The notes: generated by a model not told the origin, from the letters alone. A DNA stretch of 64,000 nt from Hyphomicrobiales bacterium (GCA_900472575.1 UCIV01000005.1:1-64000), one strand, 5' to 3'. Positions 7,380-16,240 are shown, counted from the stretch's first letter. Numbers and translations are program-made.

Positions 7380-7756
7380 GATGAACCCTTTCATAGCAAC
7401 ATAGAGGGACCGCTGCGCAAAAGCGCCGCGGATGATAATAACGATGCTTTAAAGGGAGTGTCGTTCAATACGCGGTGCCACTCGCGCAGTAACCAAATCT
7501 CGGCAAGAAAAATATCGATATACCTCAGATAGTACACCGAACGCCCAAAGTCAAACTCCAGTCTTCGCGCAGCCGAAGTTGATGACCGTAACCGGGCGCA
7601 ATCGGCTAGCCAGGCACGACCGATAGCTTTACGATTGGACTTATCGGTCCCTTTCTGCCACAAGCCCCACCGGACGCGACTGCCGTTAACTTTAGAACGG
7701 GGTCGGGCGATAGATTGACGTCACGTCGTTGCCGCGAGATCACGCTGGCCGTCCGC
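7380..7756. other. non-coding region upstream of the cold-shock gene
   Basis: About 375 bp without a convincing gene. The reading frames here have no matching ribosome binding site and look like shadows. The part next to 7379 probably holds the promoter and 5' leader of the leftward cold-shock gene; I see no clear cold-box motif. Confidence 0.4.
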
Positions 7757-7862
7757 TAAAGCACTTCGCGATCGTTCAAATTCGCTTGCCGTACTTTCGC
7801 TTTTTGTTTTTGCGCATGTCTTCGTCCCGAAACCGGTGACCACTTTCGGGAGACACGCTTTA
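7757..7862. repeat. rhizobial intergenic repeat with terminal inverted repeats
   Basis: A 106-bp element bounded by TAAAGC (7757-7762) and GCTTTA (7857-7862). Its right half is a hairpin with arms CCCGAAA / TTTCGGG inside GCATGTCTTCGTC / GAGACACGC. I recall near-copies with the same core (ATGTCTT..CCCGAAACCGG..TTTCGGGAGACA) scattered between genes in Rhizobium and Agrobacterium genomes. It lies between the end of the GntR gene and the cold-shock leader. Confidence 0.6.
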
Positions 7863-7877
7863 AATTCCCGACTTTTC

Positions 7878-8537
7878 TTATCCCCTGCCCTCGACGACCT
7901 TGATCAGGTCTTCGCGGACGGAGCCGATATGGGTGGCGAGCAGCTCGCCGGCCTTTTCGAAGCGGTGGGCGCGGATCAGGCCGATCAGTTCGGCATGTTC
8001 GAACATCGCCTTTTCCATTGCGGCCTCGTTGGACAGCTGCAGGCGGGTATAGCGGTCGCTGGTCTGCAGAAGCGAGGCAACGATCTGCTGGCTTCTTGGC
8101 ATGTCGGCGCGGTGATACATGGCCATGTGTAGTTCAGCGTTCAACCGGCCATAATCATCCCGCTCGCCCGAGGCGATCGCCTTGACGTAATTTGCCTGAT
8201 GCTCATCGAGTTCGGCCAGATCCTTCTCGTTCAGCGCCGGAGCGGAAGCCAGAAGCAGGCGCGGCTCCAGCATGATCCTCAAGTCGAACACGTCGTCGAT
8301 TTCGGCACGCGACAGTTCCGAGACGATCGCGCCCTTCTGCGGCAGGATTTTTACCAGCCCTTCCGCTTCCAGCTGAAACAGCACCTCGCGCACCGGAATG
8401 CGGCTGACGCCATAGGTTTCCGCCAATGCATCCTGCCTGAGCTGCGTGCCGCCGGCATATTTTCCCGACAGGATCGCCTGGCGGATTTCGGTGATGAGGG
8501 CGCCCGAAAGCGTCTTGTGTTTCAGTTTTAAGGCCAT
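7878..8537 (-). CDS. GntR-family regulator, FCD (FadR) subfamily
   Basis: Protein of 219 residues. The N-terminal winged helix is LITEIRQAILSGKYAGGTQL to YGVSRIPVREVLFQLEAEGL. The C-terminal all-helical FCD domain carries candidate metal and ligand residues (LRIMLEPRLLL, LNAELHMAMYHRA, FEHAELIGLI, ATHIGSV). Such regulators usually repress carboxylate or sugar-acid uptake genes until the ligand binds. It is divergent from the TRAP transporter operon 93 bp away, and the palindrome at 8584-8602 in between is the obvious operator candidate. Confidence 0.92.
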   Translation of the reverse strand: MALKLKHKTLSGALITEIRQAILSGKYAGGTQLRQDALAETYGVSRIPVREVLFQLEAEGLVKILPQKGAIVSELSRAEIDDVFDLRIMLEPRLLLASAPALNEKDLAELDEHQANYVKAIASGERDDYGRLNAELHMAMYHRADMPRSQQIVASLLQTSDRYTRLQLSNEAAMEKAMFEHAELIGLIRAHRFEKAGELLATHIGSVREDLIKVVEGRG

Positions 8538-8583
8538 GCAACCCCGCTACACCATTTCCGTCGAAAAGCCAGTTGACTCTCGA

Positions 8584-8602
8584 AATGTATAAAATCTACA
8601 TT
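8584..8602. promoter_or_regulatory. candidate operator for the GntR regulator
   Basis: Inverted repeat AATGTA-N7-TACATT in the short divergent region between the GntR gene and the TRAP operon. AT-rich symmetric sites with a T-G-T-A / T-A-C-A core are typical of FCD-type GntR proteins. Position and symmetry are seen; binding is inferred. Confidence 0.5.
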
Positions 8603-8629
8603 ATACCCAACAAAGAGGGAACTGAAATA

Positions 8630-9259
8630 ATGACGACTGCCTTGACGGAGAACGGGCTGCCGCCCGGTTCGCCTCCCCTTGCCGCACGCGCAATCATCGG
8701 ACTGTCGGAAGGCGTGCTTGCCGTGGAAAAGCTCCTCGTCGGATTTTTCATGGCACTCGTGCTTTTCCTCATCCTGCTCAATGTCGTCACCCGTTATGGC
8801 GGCATGCCGCTCTATTGGGTGGATGAGGCGGCGGTTTACGCCATGGTCTGGCTCACCTTCATCGGCGGTTCGGCGCTCACCCGCCTGCGGCTCGATTTTG
8901 CCGTGACGCTGATCAGCGACAAGCTGCAGAAGAAGAATGCCGAGCGGCTGCAGGCCTTCGCGACCTTTCTCGCGATGCTGTTTTCCATCGGGCTCGGCGT
9001 GATGTGCTGGAACTGGATGGACCCGATCGGCATCGCAGCCGCAGGATTCGACGCCAAGGAATATGCCGGTGAGAGCTTCAACTTCCTCTATACCGAATAC
9101 ACCCAGACGCTGAACTGGCCGGTCTGGGCGATCAGCCTCGTCGTGCCGCTGTTTGCCGTCACCATGACGATCCATACCGCCGCCAATCTGCTTGAAGAGA
9201 TGAAGTTCGCTCCCAAAAGACAGCGGCTTGCATTCGCCAATGCGGAAGGGGTCAACTGA
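8630..9259 (+). CDS. TRAP transporter small permease (DctQ-like)
   Basis: Protein of 209 residues starting MTTALTENGLPPG at 8630, with GAGGGA upstream. Four membrane helices are visible (VEKLLVGFFMALVLFLILLN, YAMVWLTFIGG, FATFLAMLFSIGLGVM, WPVWAISLVVPLFAV), the size and layout of DctQ subunits. The motif YWVDEAA before the second helix is characteristic. It pairs with the large permease, whose start overlaps this stop by one base (TGATG). It is the first gene of the TRAP operon. Confidence 0.93.
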   Translation: MTTALTENGLPPGSPPLAARAIIGLSEGVLAVEKLLVGFFMALVLFLILLNVVTRYGGMPLYWVDEAAVYAMVWLTFIGGSALTRLRLDFAVTLISDKLQKKNAERLQAFATFLAMLFSIGLGVMCWNWMDPIGIAAAGFDAKEYAGESFNFLYTEYTQTLNWPVWAISLVVPLFAVTMTIHTAANLLEEMKFAPKRQRLAFANAEGVN

Positions 9260-10527
9260 TGGTCACAACCGCATTTTTCACCTTCTTCATGCTGGTCGGC
9301 GTGCCGATCGGCCTTTGCCTGTGCATGGCGGCCGCCGTCTATATCTGGGCGACCGGAAACACGCTTCTGTTCGCCAGCTTTCCGGTTCAGCTTTTCGGCG
9401 GGGTCGACAATTACGGCCTGATCTCCATTCCGCTTTTCGTGCTGATCGGCGAAGTGATGAATGGCGGCGGCATTACCCGCCGCATCATCAACATGACCAT
9501 GGCCTTTGTCGGTTCGATGAAGGGCGGGCTCGCCTATGTGAACCTGCTCGCCAATATGTTCGTCTCGTCGATCCTCGGCTCGGCCACCGCCCAGGTCGCC
9601 ATCATGGCGCAGATGATGGTGCCGGAGATGGAAAAGAAGGGCTATGACAAGACCTTTGCGGCGGGGCTAACAGCTTACGCCGGCATGCTCGGGCCGATCA
9701 TTCCGCCATCGATCATGTTCGTCGTCTATTCCGTTCTTGCGCAGGTGCCGGTGAGCGACATGCTGACGGCCGGCATGCTGCCCGGCATTCTTCTGACCGC
9801 GATCTTCTGCGTCGTCATCGCCGGCATGGGCTGGTTCTGTTACGATTATCCGCGCGGCGATGTGATGACGCTGAAACAGCGTGTCAAGATCGTGCTCGGC
9901 GCGCTGCCGACGCTGTCGATCCCGATCATCATCGTCGGCTCGATCATGGCGGGCATTGCCAATGCGACGGAAGCGGCTGCCGTCGGCGTGGTCGCTGCGG
10001 TTCTCGTCGGGCGCTACTGGATCGGCGACCTGAAATTCTCCGACCTGCCGATGATGCTGTTGAAGGCCGGCATCTATTCCGCCGTCGTGCTCCTCTTGGT
10101 CGCGGCCGCGGCCGTGTTCTCCTGGGTACTGGTCTACGGCATGGTGCCGCAGAATGTCGCCGCCTGGGTGCAGACGATCGCATCCGACCCGATCACCTTC
10201 ATGCTTCTCGTCAACGTCATCCTGCTCGTCATCGGCACCGTGATCGATGGCGCGCCCGGGCTGATCATGACGGTACCGATCCTGCTGCCGATCGCGACCG
10301 AGGTCTATGGCATCGACCCGATCCATTTCGGCGTCGTCGTTACCGTCAACCTGGTGCTCGGCTTCCTGTCGCCACCGGTCGGTCTGTGCTTCTTCGTCGC
10401 CTCGGCGGTGACGGGGGCGAAACCGGGCAAGATGTTCATCGTCACCCTGCCCTTCTTCTTCGCCTCCTGCGTGCTGCTCGTGCTGCTTTCGATCTTCCCG
10501 ATCCTGTCGACCTTCTTCGTCAAGTAA
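9259..10527 (+). CDS. TRAP transporter large permease (DctM-like)
   Basis: Protein of 422 residues with about 12 membrane segments, the normal DctM length. Family landmarks include SIPLFVLIGEVMNGGGITRR near the N-terminus, the substrate-site hairpin GSATAQVAIMAQMMVPEM, YAGMLGPIIPPSIMFVVYSV and the late loop LVLGFLSPPVGLCFFVAS. It couples sodium or proton flow to uptake of a ligand delivered by the periplasmic protein. Translation is coupled to the small permease by a one-base overlap. Confidence 0.95.
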   Translation: MVTTAFFTFFMLVGVPIGLCLCMAAAVYIWATGNTLLFASFPVQLFGGVDNYGLISIPLFVLIGEVMNGGGITRRIINMTMAFVGSMKGGLAYVNLLANMFVSSILGSATAQVAIMAQMMVPEMEKKGYDKTFAAGLTAYAGMLGPIIPPSIMFVVYSVLAQVPVSDMLTAGMLPGILLTAIFCVVIAGMGWFCYDYPRGDVMTLKQRVKIVLGALPTLSIPIIIVGSIMAGIANATEAAAVGVVAAVLVGRYWIGDLKFSDLPMMLLKAGIYSAVVLLLVAAAAVFSWVLVYGMVPQNVAAWVQTIASDPITFMLLVNVILLVIGTVIDGAPGLIMTVPILLPIATEVYGIDPIHFGVVVTVNLVLGFLSPPVGLCFFVASAVTGAKPGKMFIVTLPFFFASCVLLVLLSIFPILSTFFVK

Positions 10528-10564
10528 CCGCAACCACAACAATAAAACTCCAGAGGATTAGACC

Positions 10565-11572
10565 ATGACAATTTCCCGCAGATCATTCCTCCGCAACTCG
10601 ACGATGGCGGCAGCCGGCGCCGTTGCCGCCGGCACGCTCTCGATGCCGAACGTGCTCAGGGCACAGGAGGCCAAAACCTTCCGTCTCGGCATCACCACGC
10701 CGCCCGGCCATCCGTGGAACAATGCGGCGCTGAAGGTGGGCGAGATGCTGAAGGCTGAGACCAAGGGCCGTCTCGACCTCGCCGTCTTCCCGGCCAACCA
10801 GCTCGGCACCGAAGCCGTGATGATGCAGCAGATGCAGGCCGGTTCGCTCGATTTCGGCTGGATCATGACCGCCGAACTCGGTTCGCGCATTCCCTCGATC
10901 GCGGCGATCAACGCGCCTTACGTCGTCGATTCCACCGCAAAGGTGGCGAAGCTGGTGCGCGATCCGCTGGCGATGAAAATGCTCGACGTGCTGCCGAAGG
11001 AAACCGGTACGCTGGGTCTTGCCTGGGGTATCACCACGATGCGCGTCGTCTTCACTGCCAAGGAGATCGGCGGCATCAACGACCTGAACGGCATGAAGCT
11101 GCGCATCAATACGACGCCGGCCTATCGCGATTTCTACCAGCTGCTCGGCACCGCGCCGACCCCGATCCCGACGCCGCAGGTGTTCGATGCGATGTCGAAC
11201 GGCCAGGTAGACGGGCTCGAGGCCGATCTCGACTTCTCTTGGAACCAGCGCTTCGACAAGGTTTCGAAGACGATGCTGAAGATGAACGCGATCTTCATGC
11301 CCTGCGTGGCGCTCGCTTCCGGCCGCGTCTGGAAAGACGTGCCGGCCGCCGACCGCGAACTGATCACCAAGCTGACCAAGGAAGCGCTCGACGCCCAGAT
11401 CGATGCGACCGTCGCCAACGAAGCCAAGCTGCTCGACGAGTTCGGCAAGGTCATCGCAGTCAAGGATGTTCAGGTGGCAGACGCCGGCAAGGTGATTGCC
11501 GAATACGACAAGATCTGGCTGCCCAAGGCCCCGATCCTCGCCGACCTGCGCAAGCTGGGCGCGACGCTTTAA
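10565..11572 (+). CDS. TRAP transporter substrate-binding protein (DctP-like)
   Basis: Protein of 335 residues with a twin-arginine signal (SRRSFLRNS, then an alanine-rich helix and a LRAQEA cleavage region), so it is exported folded. The mature part has DctP features: FRLGITTPPGHPWNNAALKV, GMKLRINTTPAYRDFYQLLG with the ligand-gripping Arg, and DGLEADLDFSWNQRFDKVSK. Ligands are usually carboxylates such as sugar acids; the exact one is not readable. It closes the operon, 37 bp after the large permease, and is followed by a terminator. Confidence 0.93.
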   Translation: MTISRRSFLRNSTMAAAGAVAAGTLSMPNVLRAQEAKTFRLGITTPPGHPWNNAALKVGEMLKAETKGRLDLAVFPANQLGTEAVMMQQMQAGSLDFGWIMTAELGSRIPSIAAINAPYVVDSTAKVAKLVRDPLAMKMLDVLPKETGTLGLAWGITTMRVVFTAKEIGGINDLNGMKLRINTTPAYRDFYQLLGTAPTPIPTPQVFDAMSNGQVDGLEADLDFSWNQRFDKVSKTMLKMNAIFMPCVALASGRVWKDVPAADRELITKLTKEALDAQIDATVANEAKLLDEFGKVIAVKDVQVADAGKVIAEYDKIWLPKAPILADLRKLGATL

Positions 11573-11609
11573 GGCTCAATTTCGAGGAAGCCTGATAAGG
11601 GCTTTTATG

Positions 11610-11641
11610 CGGCGCGTCTCCGGGTGGGGCGCGCCGTTTTT
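11610..11641 (+). terminator. rho-independent terminator of the TRAP operon
   Basis: Stem CGGCGCG / CGCGCCG (11610-11616 and 11630-11636) followed by five T, 38 bp after the binding-protein stop codon. Confidence 0.75.
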
Positions 11642-11694
11642 CTTGCTGTCTCCTTAAAGCTGGCCCATATTGGCGGGAACGAAAGGGTGGAGCC

Positions 11695-11958
11695 ATGCTC
11701 AACGTTGCGCTCGGAAAAGACGACGAAGAACTCGTCCGCAAACAGCTGGAAACGGGACACTATGCGGATGCCGCCGACGTGGTGCGCGCCGGGCTGAGGC
11801 TGCTTGAGGATGAAAGTGTCTTGGAGCGCTGGATCGAGGAAGAGCTTCCCGCTCGCTATGAGGCATATCTGAAGGATCCTTCTCGGGCCATTCCCGCAGA
11901 AGAAGTACATGCCCGTTTCGAGGCCATGCGGATAAGCAACGCCAAAAAGGCCGAATAA
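11695..11958 (+). CDS. ParD-like antitoxin (ribbon-helix-helix)
   Basis: Protein of 87 residues with an N-terminal ribbon-helix-helix fold (LNVALGKDDEELVRKQLETG, then YADAADVVRAGLRLLED) and a C-terminal acidic tail that would wrap the toxin. The pattern of the ADAADVVRAGLRLLE helix is typical of ParD/CopG antitoxins. It is followed 3 bp later by a ParE-like toxin gene. Expected role: neutralise the toxin and autorepress the promoter. No other plasmid-maintenance gene is nearby, so this is a chromosomal pair. Confidence 0.88.
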   Translation: MLNVALGKDDEELVRKQLETGHYADAADVVRAGLRLLEDESVLERWIEEELPARYEAYLKDPSRAIPAEEVHARFEAMRISNAKKAE

Positions 11959-11961
11959 ACA

Positions 11962-12273
11962 ATGGGGCATCGCATCGTCTATCTTTCCGATGCGACACTC
12001 GATCTCAATAGAATTTATGCTGAGATAGCTGCTGCGGCAGGCTTGCCAATTGCCGACCGTTTCTTTGCCGGCTTGATCGCCTTTATTCGAGCACTGGAGA
12101 CCTTTCCCGAAAGAGGGACGGTACGCAGTGGCCGAATTCCAGGATTAAGAATCATCGGCTATCGGCACAGCATCAGCCTCGCATTTGTCGTAAGGGGCGA
12201 TAGCGTCGTGATCGTCGGTGTATTCCGTCGAGGCCAAAATATCAGCGACGAAATCCTTGCGGGACGCCTGTAA
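11962..12273 (+). CDS. ParE/RelE-like toxin
   Basis: Protein of 103 residues of the RelE/ParE superfamily: HRIVYLSDATLDLNRIYAEI at the N-terminus, a helical hairpin (ADRFFAGLIAFIRALETFPERG), then the strand-rich core RIPGLRIIGYRHSISLAFVV and VVIVGVFRRGQNISD. The IGYRHSISLAF and VFRRGQN motifs favour the ParE (gyrase-poisoning) branch over the mRNA-cleaving RelE branch, but this is inference. It is read with the ParD-like gene and ends 2 bp from the convergent EamA gene. Confidence 0.88.
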   Translation: MGHRIVYLSDATLDLNRIYAEIAAAAGLPIADRFFAGLIAFIRALETFPERGTVRSGRIPGLRIIGYRHSISLAFVVRGDSVVIVGVFRRGQNISDEILAGRL

Positions 12274-12275
12274 CC

Positions 12276-13151
12276 CTACCGAGCAAACCTCTTGGCCGCG
12301 GCGACGCAGAGGATGACGCCGAGGGTGACGATGAACATCGAGGACGTTACCTGCTCGCCGAGCAGGAGCGCCGCCAGCGCCAAGCCGAAAAACGGCTGGA
12401 TGAGCTGCAGTTGGCCGACTGTCGCCGTGCCGCCCTGGGCGAGGCCGCGATACCAGAAGATGAAGCCGATCAGCATCGAAAAGAGCGAGACATAGGCGAG
12501 GCCCGCATAGGCAGCGCCGCCGACGCCTGCAAATGTCACCGGCATCAGCGCCAGCGCGCCGACCAACATGACCGGCAGCGAGATGACCAGCGCCCAGCAG
12601 ATAACCTGCCAGCCGCCCAGCCGCTTCGACAATGCCGCACCTTCCGCATAACCGAGGCCGCAGACGATGATTGCCGCCAGCATCAGCCAGTCACCGAATG
12701 ACAGGCCGATCGAAGCAACTGTTCCGCCCTGCGCCAGCGCAAAACCGGTGACGAGCAGGCTGCCGAGAACAGCGAAGACCCAGAAAGCGAGCTTGGGGCG
12801 TTCACCGCCGCGAATGACGCCGAAGATGGCGGTGGCGAGCGGCAGAAGCCCGATGAAGACGACCGAATGGGCCGACGAGATATGTTGCAGCGCCAGTGCC
12901 GTCAGCAGCGGGAAACCGACGACGCAGCCAAGTGCGACGATGACGAGAGAAAAGATCTCGCTGCTTTGCGGCCGTTTTTGCCGGAAAGCCAGGAGCAGCA
13001 GAAGTGACAAAAGACCGGCAATCGTGCCGCGGGCGACGGTCAGGAACAGCGGGTCGAAGCCGATCACCGCCAGCCTCGTGGCCGGCAGCGAACCGGAAAA
13101 GATCAGCACCCCGATAAACCCGTTGAGCCAACCCGACAGACTGCGATCCAT
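12276..13151 (-). CDS. EamA/DMT-family exporter
   Basis: Protein of about 291 residues from the ATG at 13151, which has GAGGGGAG upstream. Ten membrane helices in two EamA repeats are visible, with the typical first-helix ending (FIGVLIFSGSLPATRLAVIG) and the late LIQPFFGLALAALLLGEQV motif, both hallmarks of the drug/metabolite transporter family. Members export amino acids or other small metabolites. It is divergent from a MocR-type regulator, a frequent pairing in which the regulator controls the exporter. Confidence 0.9.
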   Translation of the reverse strand: MDRSLSGWLNGFIGVLIFSGSLPATRLAVIGFDPLFLTVARGTIAGLLSLLLLLAFRQKRPQSSEIFSLVIVALGCVVGFPLLTALALQHISSAHSVVFIGLLPLATAIFGVIRGGERPKLAFWVFAVLGSLLVTGFALAQGGTVASIGLSFGDWLMLAAIIVCGLGYAEGAALSKRLGGWQVICWALVISLPVMLVGALALMPVTFAGVGGAAYAGLAYVSLFSMLIGFIFWYRGLAQGGTATVGQLQLIQPFFGLALAALLLGEQVTSSMFIVTLGVILCVAAAKRFAR

Positions 13152-13271
13152 GTCATTCTCCCCTCGCCGCACAGGGGCAATCCGTGGGCGCTGTTTCAGG
13201 CATTCCAATGGCGGCGTTATGCTCTTTTCAGCATGGCCACGCCAGAAACGGTCTGATACGATTTCGACAAA

Positions 13272-13297
13272 CTGTTATGCTTCATAAAGCAGTACAG
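13272..13297. promoter_or_regulatory. candidate MocR operator (inverted repeat)
   Basis: Imperfect inverted repeat of 11-bp arms, CTGTTATGCTT and AAGCAGTACAG, nine positions matching, with a 4-bp spacer. It lies 16 bp upstream of the MocR start codon and within the divergent promoter shared with the EamA gene. MocR proteins bind repeated sites of this sort. The binding is inferred. Confidence 0.5.
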
Positions 13298-13313
13298 TCA
13301 GGAGGTTTGGAAA

Positions 13314-14702
13314 ATGGATTTGTCGGCAACCTCGTCCAAGGCGGAGATGGTGATGGGCGTGATCCGGCAGCGGATCACCGGGCGGACATTGACGCCGGGG
13401 GCGAAGCTGCCTTCGGTGCGTTCGCTTTCGGCTACGCTTTCGGTTTCCACCTCGACGGTCGTCGATGCCTATGAGCGGCTGGTCGCGGAAGGCGCGATCG
13501 TCTCGCGGCCGGGATCGGGGTTTTACGTGGCCAACCAGGCGGCGCCCTTTTCACCGGCAGAGGCCGGGCCGAAACTCGACCGGGCGGTCGATCCGTTCTG
13601 GATCTCGCGGCAATCGCTGGAAAGCAGCGAAGACAGTTTGAAACCCGGCTGCGGCTGGCTGCCGCCGTCATGGCTTCCGGAAGAGGCGATGCGCAAGGCG
13701 CTCAGGACCTTGTCACGCGCGGAACCTTCATCACTTGCTGACTACGGCACGCCGCTCGGCCTTTATCCGCTGCGAAGGCTGATTTCGCGGCGGATGGGAG
13801 ATCGCGGCATCGAGGCTTCGCCGGATGAGATCATGCTGACGGAATCCGGCACGCAGGCGATCGATCTTCTCTGCCGCTTCCTGATCGAGCCGGGCGATAC
13901 CGTACTGGTCGACGATCCCTGCTATTTCAATTTCCATGCACTGCTGCGGGCGCATCGGGCAAAGATAATCGGCGTGCCCTATACGGCAAACGGGCCGGAT
14001 CTTGCAGCCTTTGCCGCGACCGTCTCCGAGCATCGGCCGCGGCTCTACATCACCAATTCGGCGATCCACAATCCGACCGGGGCAGTGCTTTGGCCGGTCA
14101 CGGCGCATCGGGTTTTGAAGATCGCCGAGGAGTTCGACCTGACGATCGTGGAGGACGATATCTTTGCCGATTTCGAGACGGTTGCGGCACCGAGGCTTGC
14201 GGCCTTCGACGGGCTGGAGCGGGTGATCCATATCGGCAGCTTTTCGAAAACGCTGTCGGCTGCGGCGCGCTGCGGTTTCATCGCGGCACGGCCGGACTGG
14301 ATCGAAGGGCTGACGGACCTGAAGATCGCGACATCCTTTGCGGGCGGACGGATGACCGAGGAAGTGGTTCATGCCGCCCTTTCGGACGGCGGGTATCGCA
14401 AGCATCTCGATACGCTGAGGGCACGGCTTTCCAAGGCGATGGCGGAGGTGACCAAGAAGCTCGCGGCAATCGGCATCGAGCCGGTGCTGCATCCGCAATC
14501 CGGCATGTTTTTATGGTGCCGGCTCCCCGGTGAGACCGATGCCGCCGAGGTGGCGCGCGCCTGCCTGCAGAAGCAGATCGTGCTTGCGCCCGGCAATGCC
14601 TTCAGCCTGTCGCAATCGGCCAGAAACTGCATGCGTTTCAACGTCTCGCAGACGCTCGATCCGCGTATTTTCGAGACGCTGAAGGGCGCATTGAAGGCCT
14701 GA
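13314..14702 (+). CDS. MocR-type regulator (GntR HTH fused to PLP aminotransferase fold)
   Basis: Protein of 462 residues, the usual MocR size. Residues about 8-75 form a GntR winged helix (MVMGVIRQRITGRTLTPGAK to VVDAYERLVAEGAI). The rest is a fold type I aminotransferase domain: YGTPLGLYPLRRLISRRM, NPTG at about 258, VEDDIF, and the PLP lysine in GSFSKTLSAAARCGF at about 308. Such proteins are PLP-sensing regulators. GGAGG lies 10 bp before the ATG. It is divergent from the EamA exporter, its likely target. Confidence 0.92.
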   Translation: MDLSATSSKAEMVMGVIRQRITGRTLTPGAKLPSVRSLSATLSVSTSTVVDAYERLVAEGAIVSRPGSGFYVANQAAPFSPAEAGPKLDRAVDPFWISRQSLESSEDSLKPGCGWLPPSWLPEEAMRKALRTLSRAEPSSLADYGTPLGLYPLRRLISRRMGDRGIEASPDEIMLTESGTQAIDLLCRFLIEPGDTVLVDDPCYFNFHALLRAHRAKIIGVPYTANGPDLAAFAATVSEHRPRLYITNSAIHNPTGAVLWPVTAHRVLKIAEEFDLTIVEDDIFADFETVAAPRLAAFDGLERVIHIGSFSKTLSAAARCGFIAARPDWIEGLTDLKIATSFAGGRMTEEVVHAALSDGGYRKHLDTLRARLSKAMAEVTKKLAAIGIEPVLHPQSGMFLWCRLPGETDAAEVARACLQKQIVLAPGNAFSLSQSARNCMRFNVSQTLDPRIFETLKGALKA

Positions 14703-14705
14703 CGA

Positions 14706-16142
14706 TCAGGTTTTCTTGAGCTTCACGCCGAAGCCGAGAACGAAACTGACCAGCGCGCCCAGCGCGGCCGTACCATAAAGCCAGGCCGCAGTATCGCCGG
14801 CCGTTCCCGTTGCAAGGCTTGCCGTCAGGCCGGTTGCGGTGGCGATCGTGCCAGAAAGGGCGGCACCGACCGCGTATCCTGCCGTCGACATGGTGGGCAG
14901 AAGCGCGCTGGCGCGATCACGCTCCGCTCCTTCGGCAGCGCTCATCGCCGCTTCGTTGACATTGGCCCAGGCAAGGCCGAAACCGATGCCGATCAGAACC
15001 TGACCGAAGATCACCAGCGGCAGCCATTGCAGGCCGATGGCGATTGCCAGCGCGACAAAGCCGAACAGATGAAATAGCGGCCCGACCCACATGGTCGCAT
15101 GCCGCCATGCGAAGGCCTCGTAACGGCTGGCGAACATGGCGACGACGCTCCAGACCAGCGCCATGGTGACGACGATATAACCGACAACCGCAGGGCCAAG
15201 GTGGAATACTTCGCTGACGAGAAGCGCCAGATAGGTGCTGCCCGCAGAATGCCCGGCCGACATCAGAAACAGCATCACGAAGGCGCGGCCGAGCACCGAG
15301 CCGGAGCGGAAGGTGCCGACCGGGAAGAGCGGCGAACCGAAACGGCCATCAAGGGTGACGACCGAGAGCAGCGCGAGTGCGCCGAAGACCAGAAGCGCGG
15401 CCTGCCAGATCGGCTCTCCACTGGTCGAAGACAGCGCGAAGATCAGCGCGGTGACGACGCAGAGCCCAACCGAGACCGGCGCAAAGCTTGCCGCCCTGCC
15501 CTCACCGGTCTTCGGCTCGGTCAGAAAAGTGAACAACACCAGCGTCAGGAGAAAAGGCGTGACCGCGAGGAAGGAGGAGCGCCAGGAGATCGTCTCGGTC
15601 ATCAGCCCACCGATCAGCGGCCCGAGCAGTGCCGTTACCGCCCAGACGGTCGCTTCGACGGCAAAGACACGGGCGATCAGAGAGGATGAAAAATTCGCCG
15701 GAATAAGGCTGTAGCAGATCGCCACGATCAGGCCATCGGAGACGCCCTGCAGAAAACGCCCGAAGACGATCCAGCCGAAATCTGGGGCGACAAAGGCGTT
15801 CAACCCACCGAGGGCAAAGAAGAGAGACGAGAGGGCGAGAGCCCTGCGCACGCCGAGCAGGTCGCGGATGGAAGCCGCCGCCGTGCCGCCGGCGATCGAG
15901 CCGATGAAATAGAGGCTGTAGACCCAGCTGTACCATTCTCGCCCGCCGAGTTCGGCTGCCGCAAGCGGCATGGCGGCGACGATGGCAAACTGGTTGAAGG
16001 CATGCAGGCCGATGCCGCTCGATATCAGCGCCAGCATGCGGCCGCTTTCTCCGCGCAACAGGCTTGCATAGTCCGAGGCTTCGGACTCAGCCGTCACTCC
16101 ATCCCCCATTGGGCCATCCGGCTCCCCGATCAATTCCGTCAT
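14706..16142 (-). CDS. MFS transporter, probable drug exporter
   Basis: Protein of 478 residues with about 12-14 membrane segments after a 35-residue acidic N-terminus. Motif A-like loop is present ([17 protein letters not shown]), and a long run of helices fills the rest ([20 protein letters not shown] is the motif C region typical of exporters). It probably pumps out hydrophobic or redox-active compounds. The gene is divergent from soxR, and the shared 98-bp region holds a SoxR box, so induction by redox-cycling agents is likely. Confidence 0.88.
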   Translation of the reverse strand: MTELIGEPDGPMGDGVTAESEASDYASLLRGESGRMLALISSGIGLHAFNQFAIVAAMPLAAAELGGREWYSWVYSLYFIGSIAGGTAAASIRDLLGVRRALALSSLFFALGGLNAFVAPDFGWIVFGRFLQGVSDGLIVAICYSLIPANFSSSLIARVFAVEATVWAVTALLGPLIGGLMTETISWRSSFLAVTPFLLTLVLFTFLTEPKTGEGRAASFAPVSVGLCVVTALIFALSSTSGEPIWQAALLVFGALALLSVVTLDGRFGSPLFPVGTFRSGSVLGRAFVMLFLMSAGHSAGSTYLALLVSEVFHLGPAVVGYIVVTMALVWSVVAMFASRYEAFAWRHATMWVGPLFHLFGFVALAIAIGLQWLPLVIFGQVLIGIGFGLAWANVNEAAMSAAEGAERDRASALLPTMSTAGYAVGAALSGTIATATGLTASLATGTAGDTAAWLYGTAALGALVSFVLGFGVKLKKT

Positions 16143-16211
16143 CGCATTCGTACCTTTTCATGCGCGCCTGCTTCAACAGGCCTTTCCTCTTCAGGATCGG
16201 CACCGTAAAAG

Positions 16212-16227
16212 CTCAACCTTGGTTGAG
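16212..16227. promoter_or_regulatory. SoxR box between soxR and the MFS gene
   Basis: CTCAACC-TT-GGTTGAG, a perfect 7-bp inverted repeat matching the CTCAA..TTGAG core of known SoxR operators. It lies 13 bp upstream of the soxR start codon and 69 bp from the MFS start codon. It fits MerR-type control of the divergent promoter. Confidence 0.75.
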
Positions 16228-16240
16228 GTCAACGGCAAAA

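Noticed and set aside
7391-7663. Leftward frame of 90 codons upstream of the cold-shock gene
   Set aside because: No ribosome binding site or recognisable motif; the position fits the cold-shock leader. Treated as non-coding.
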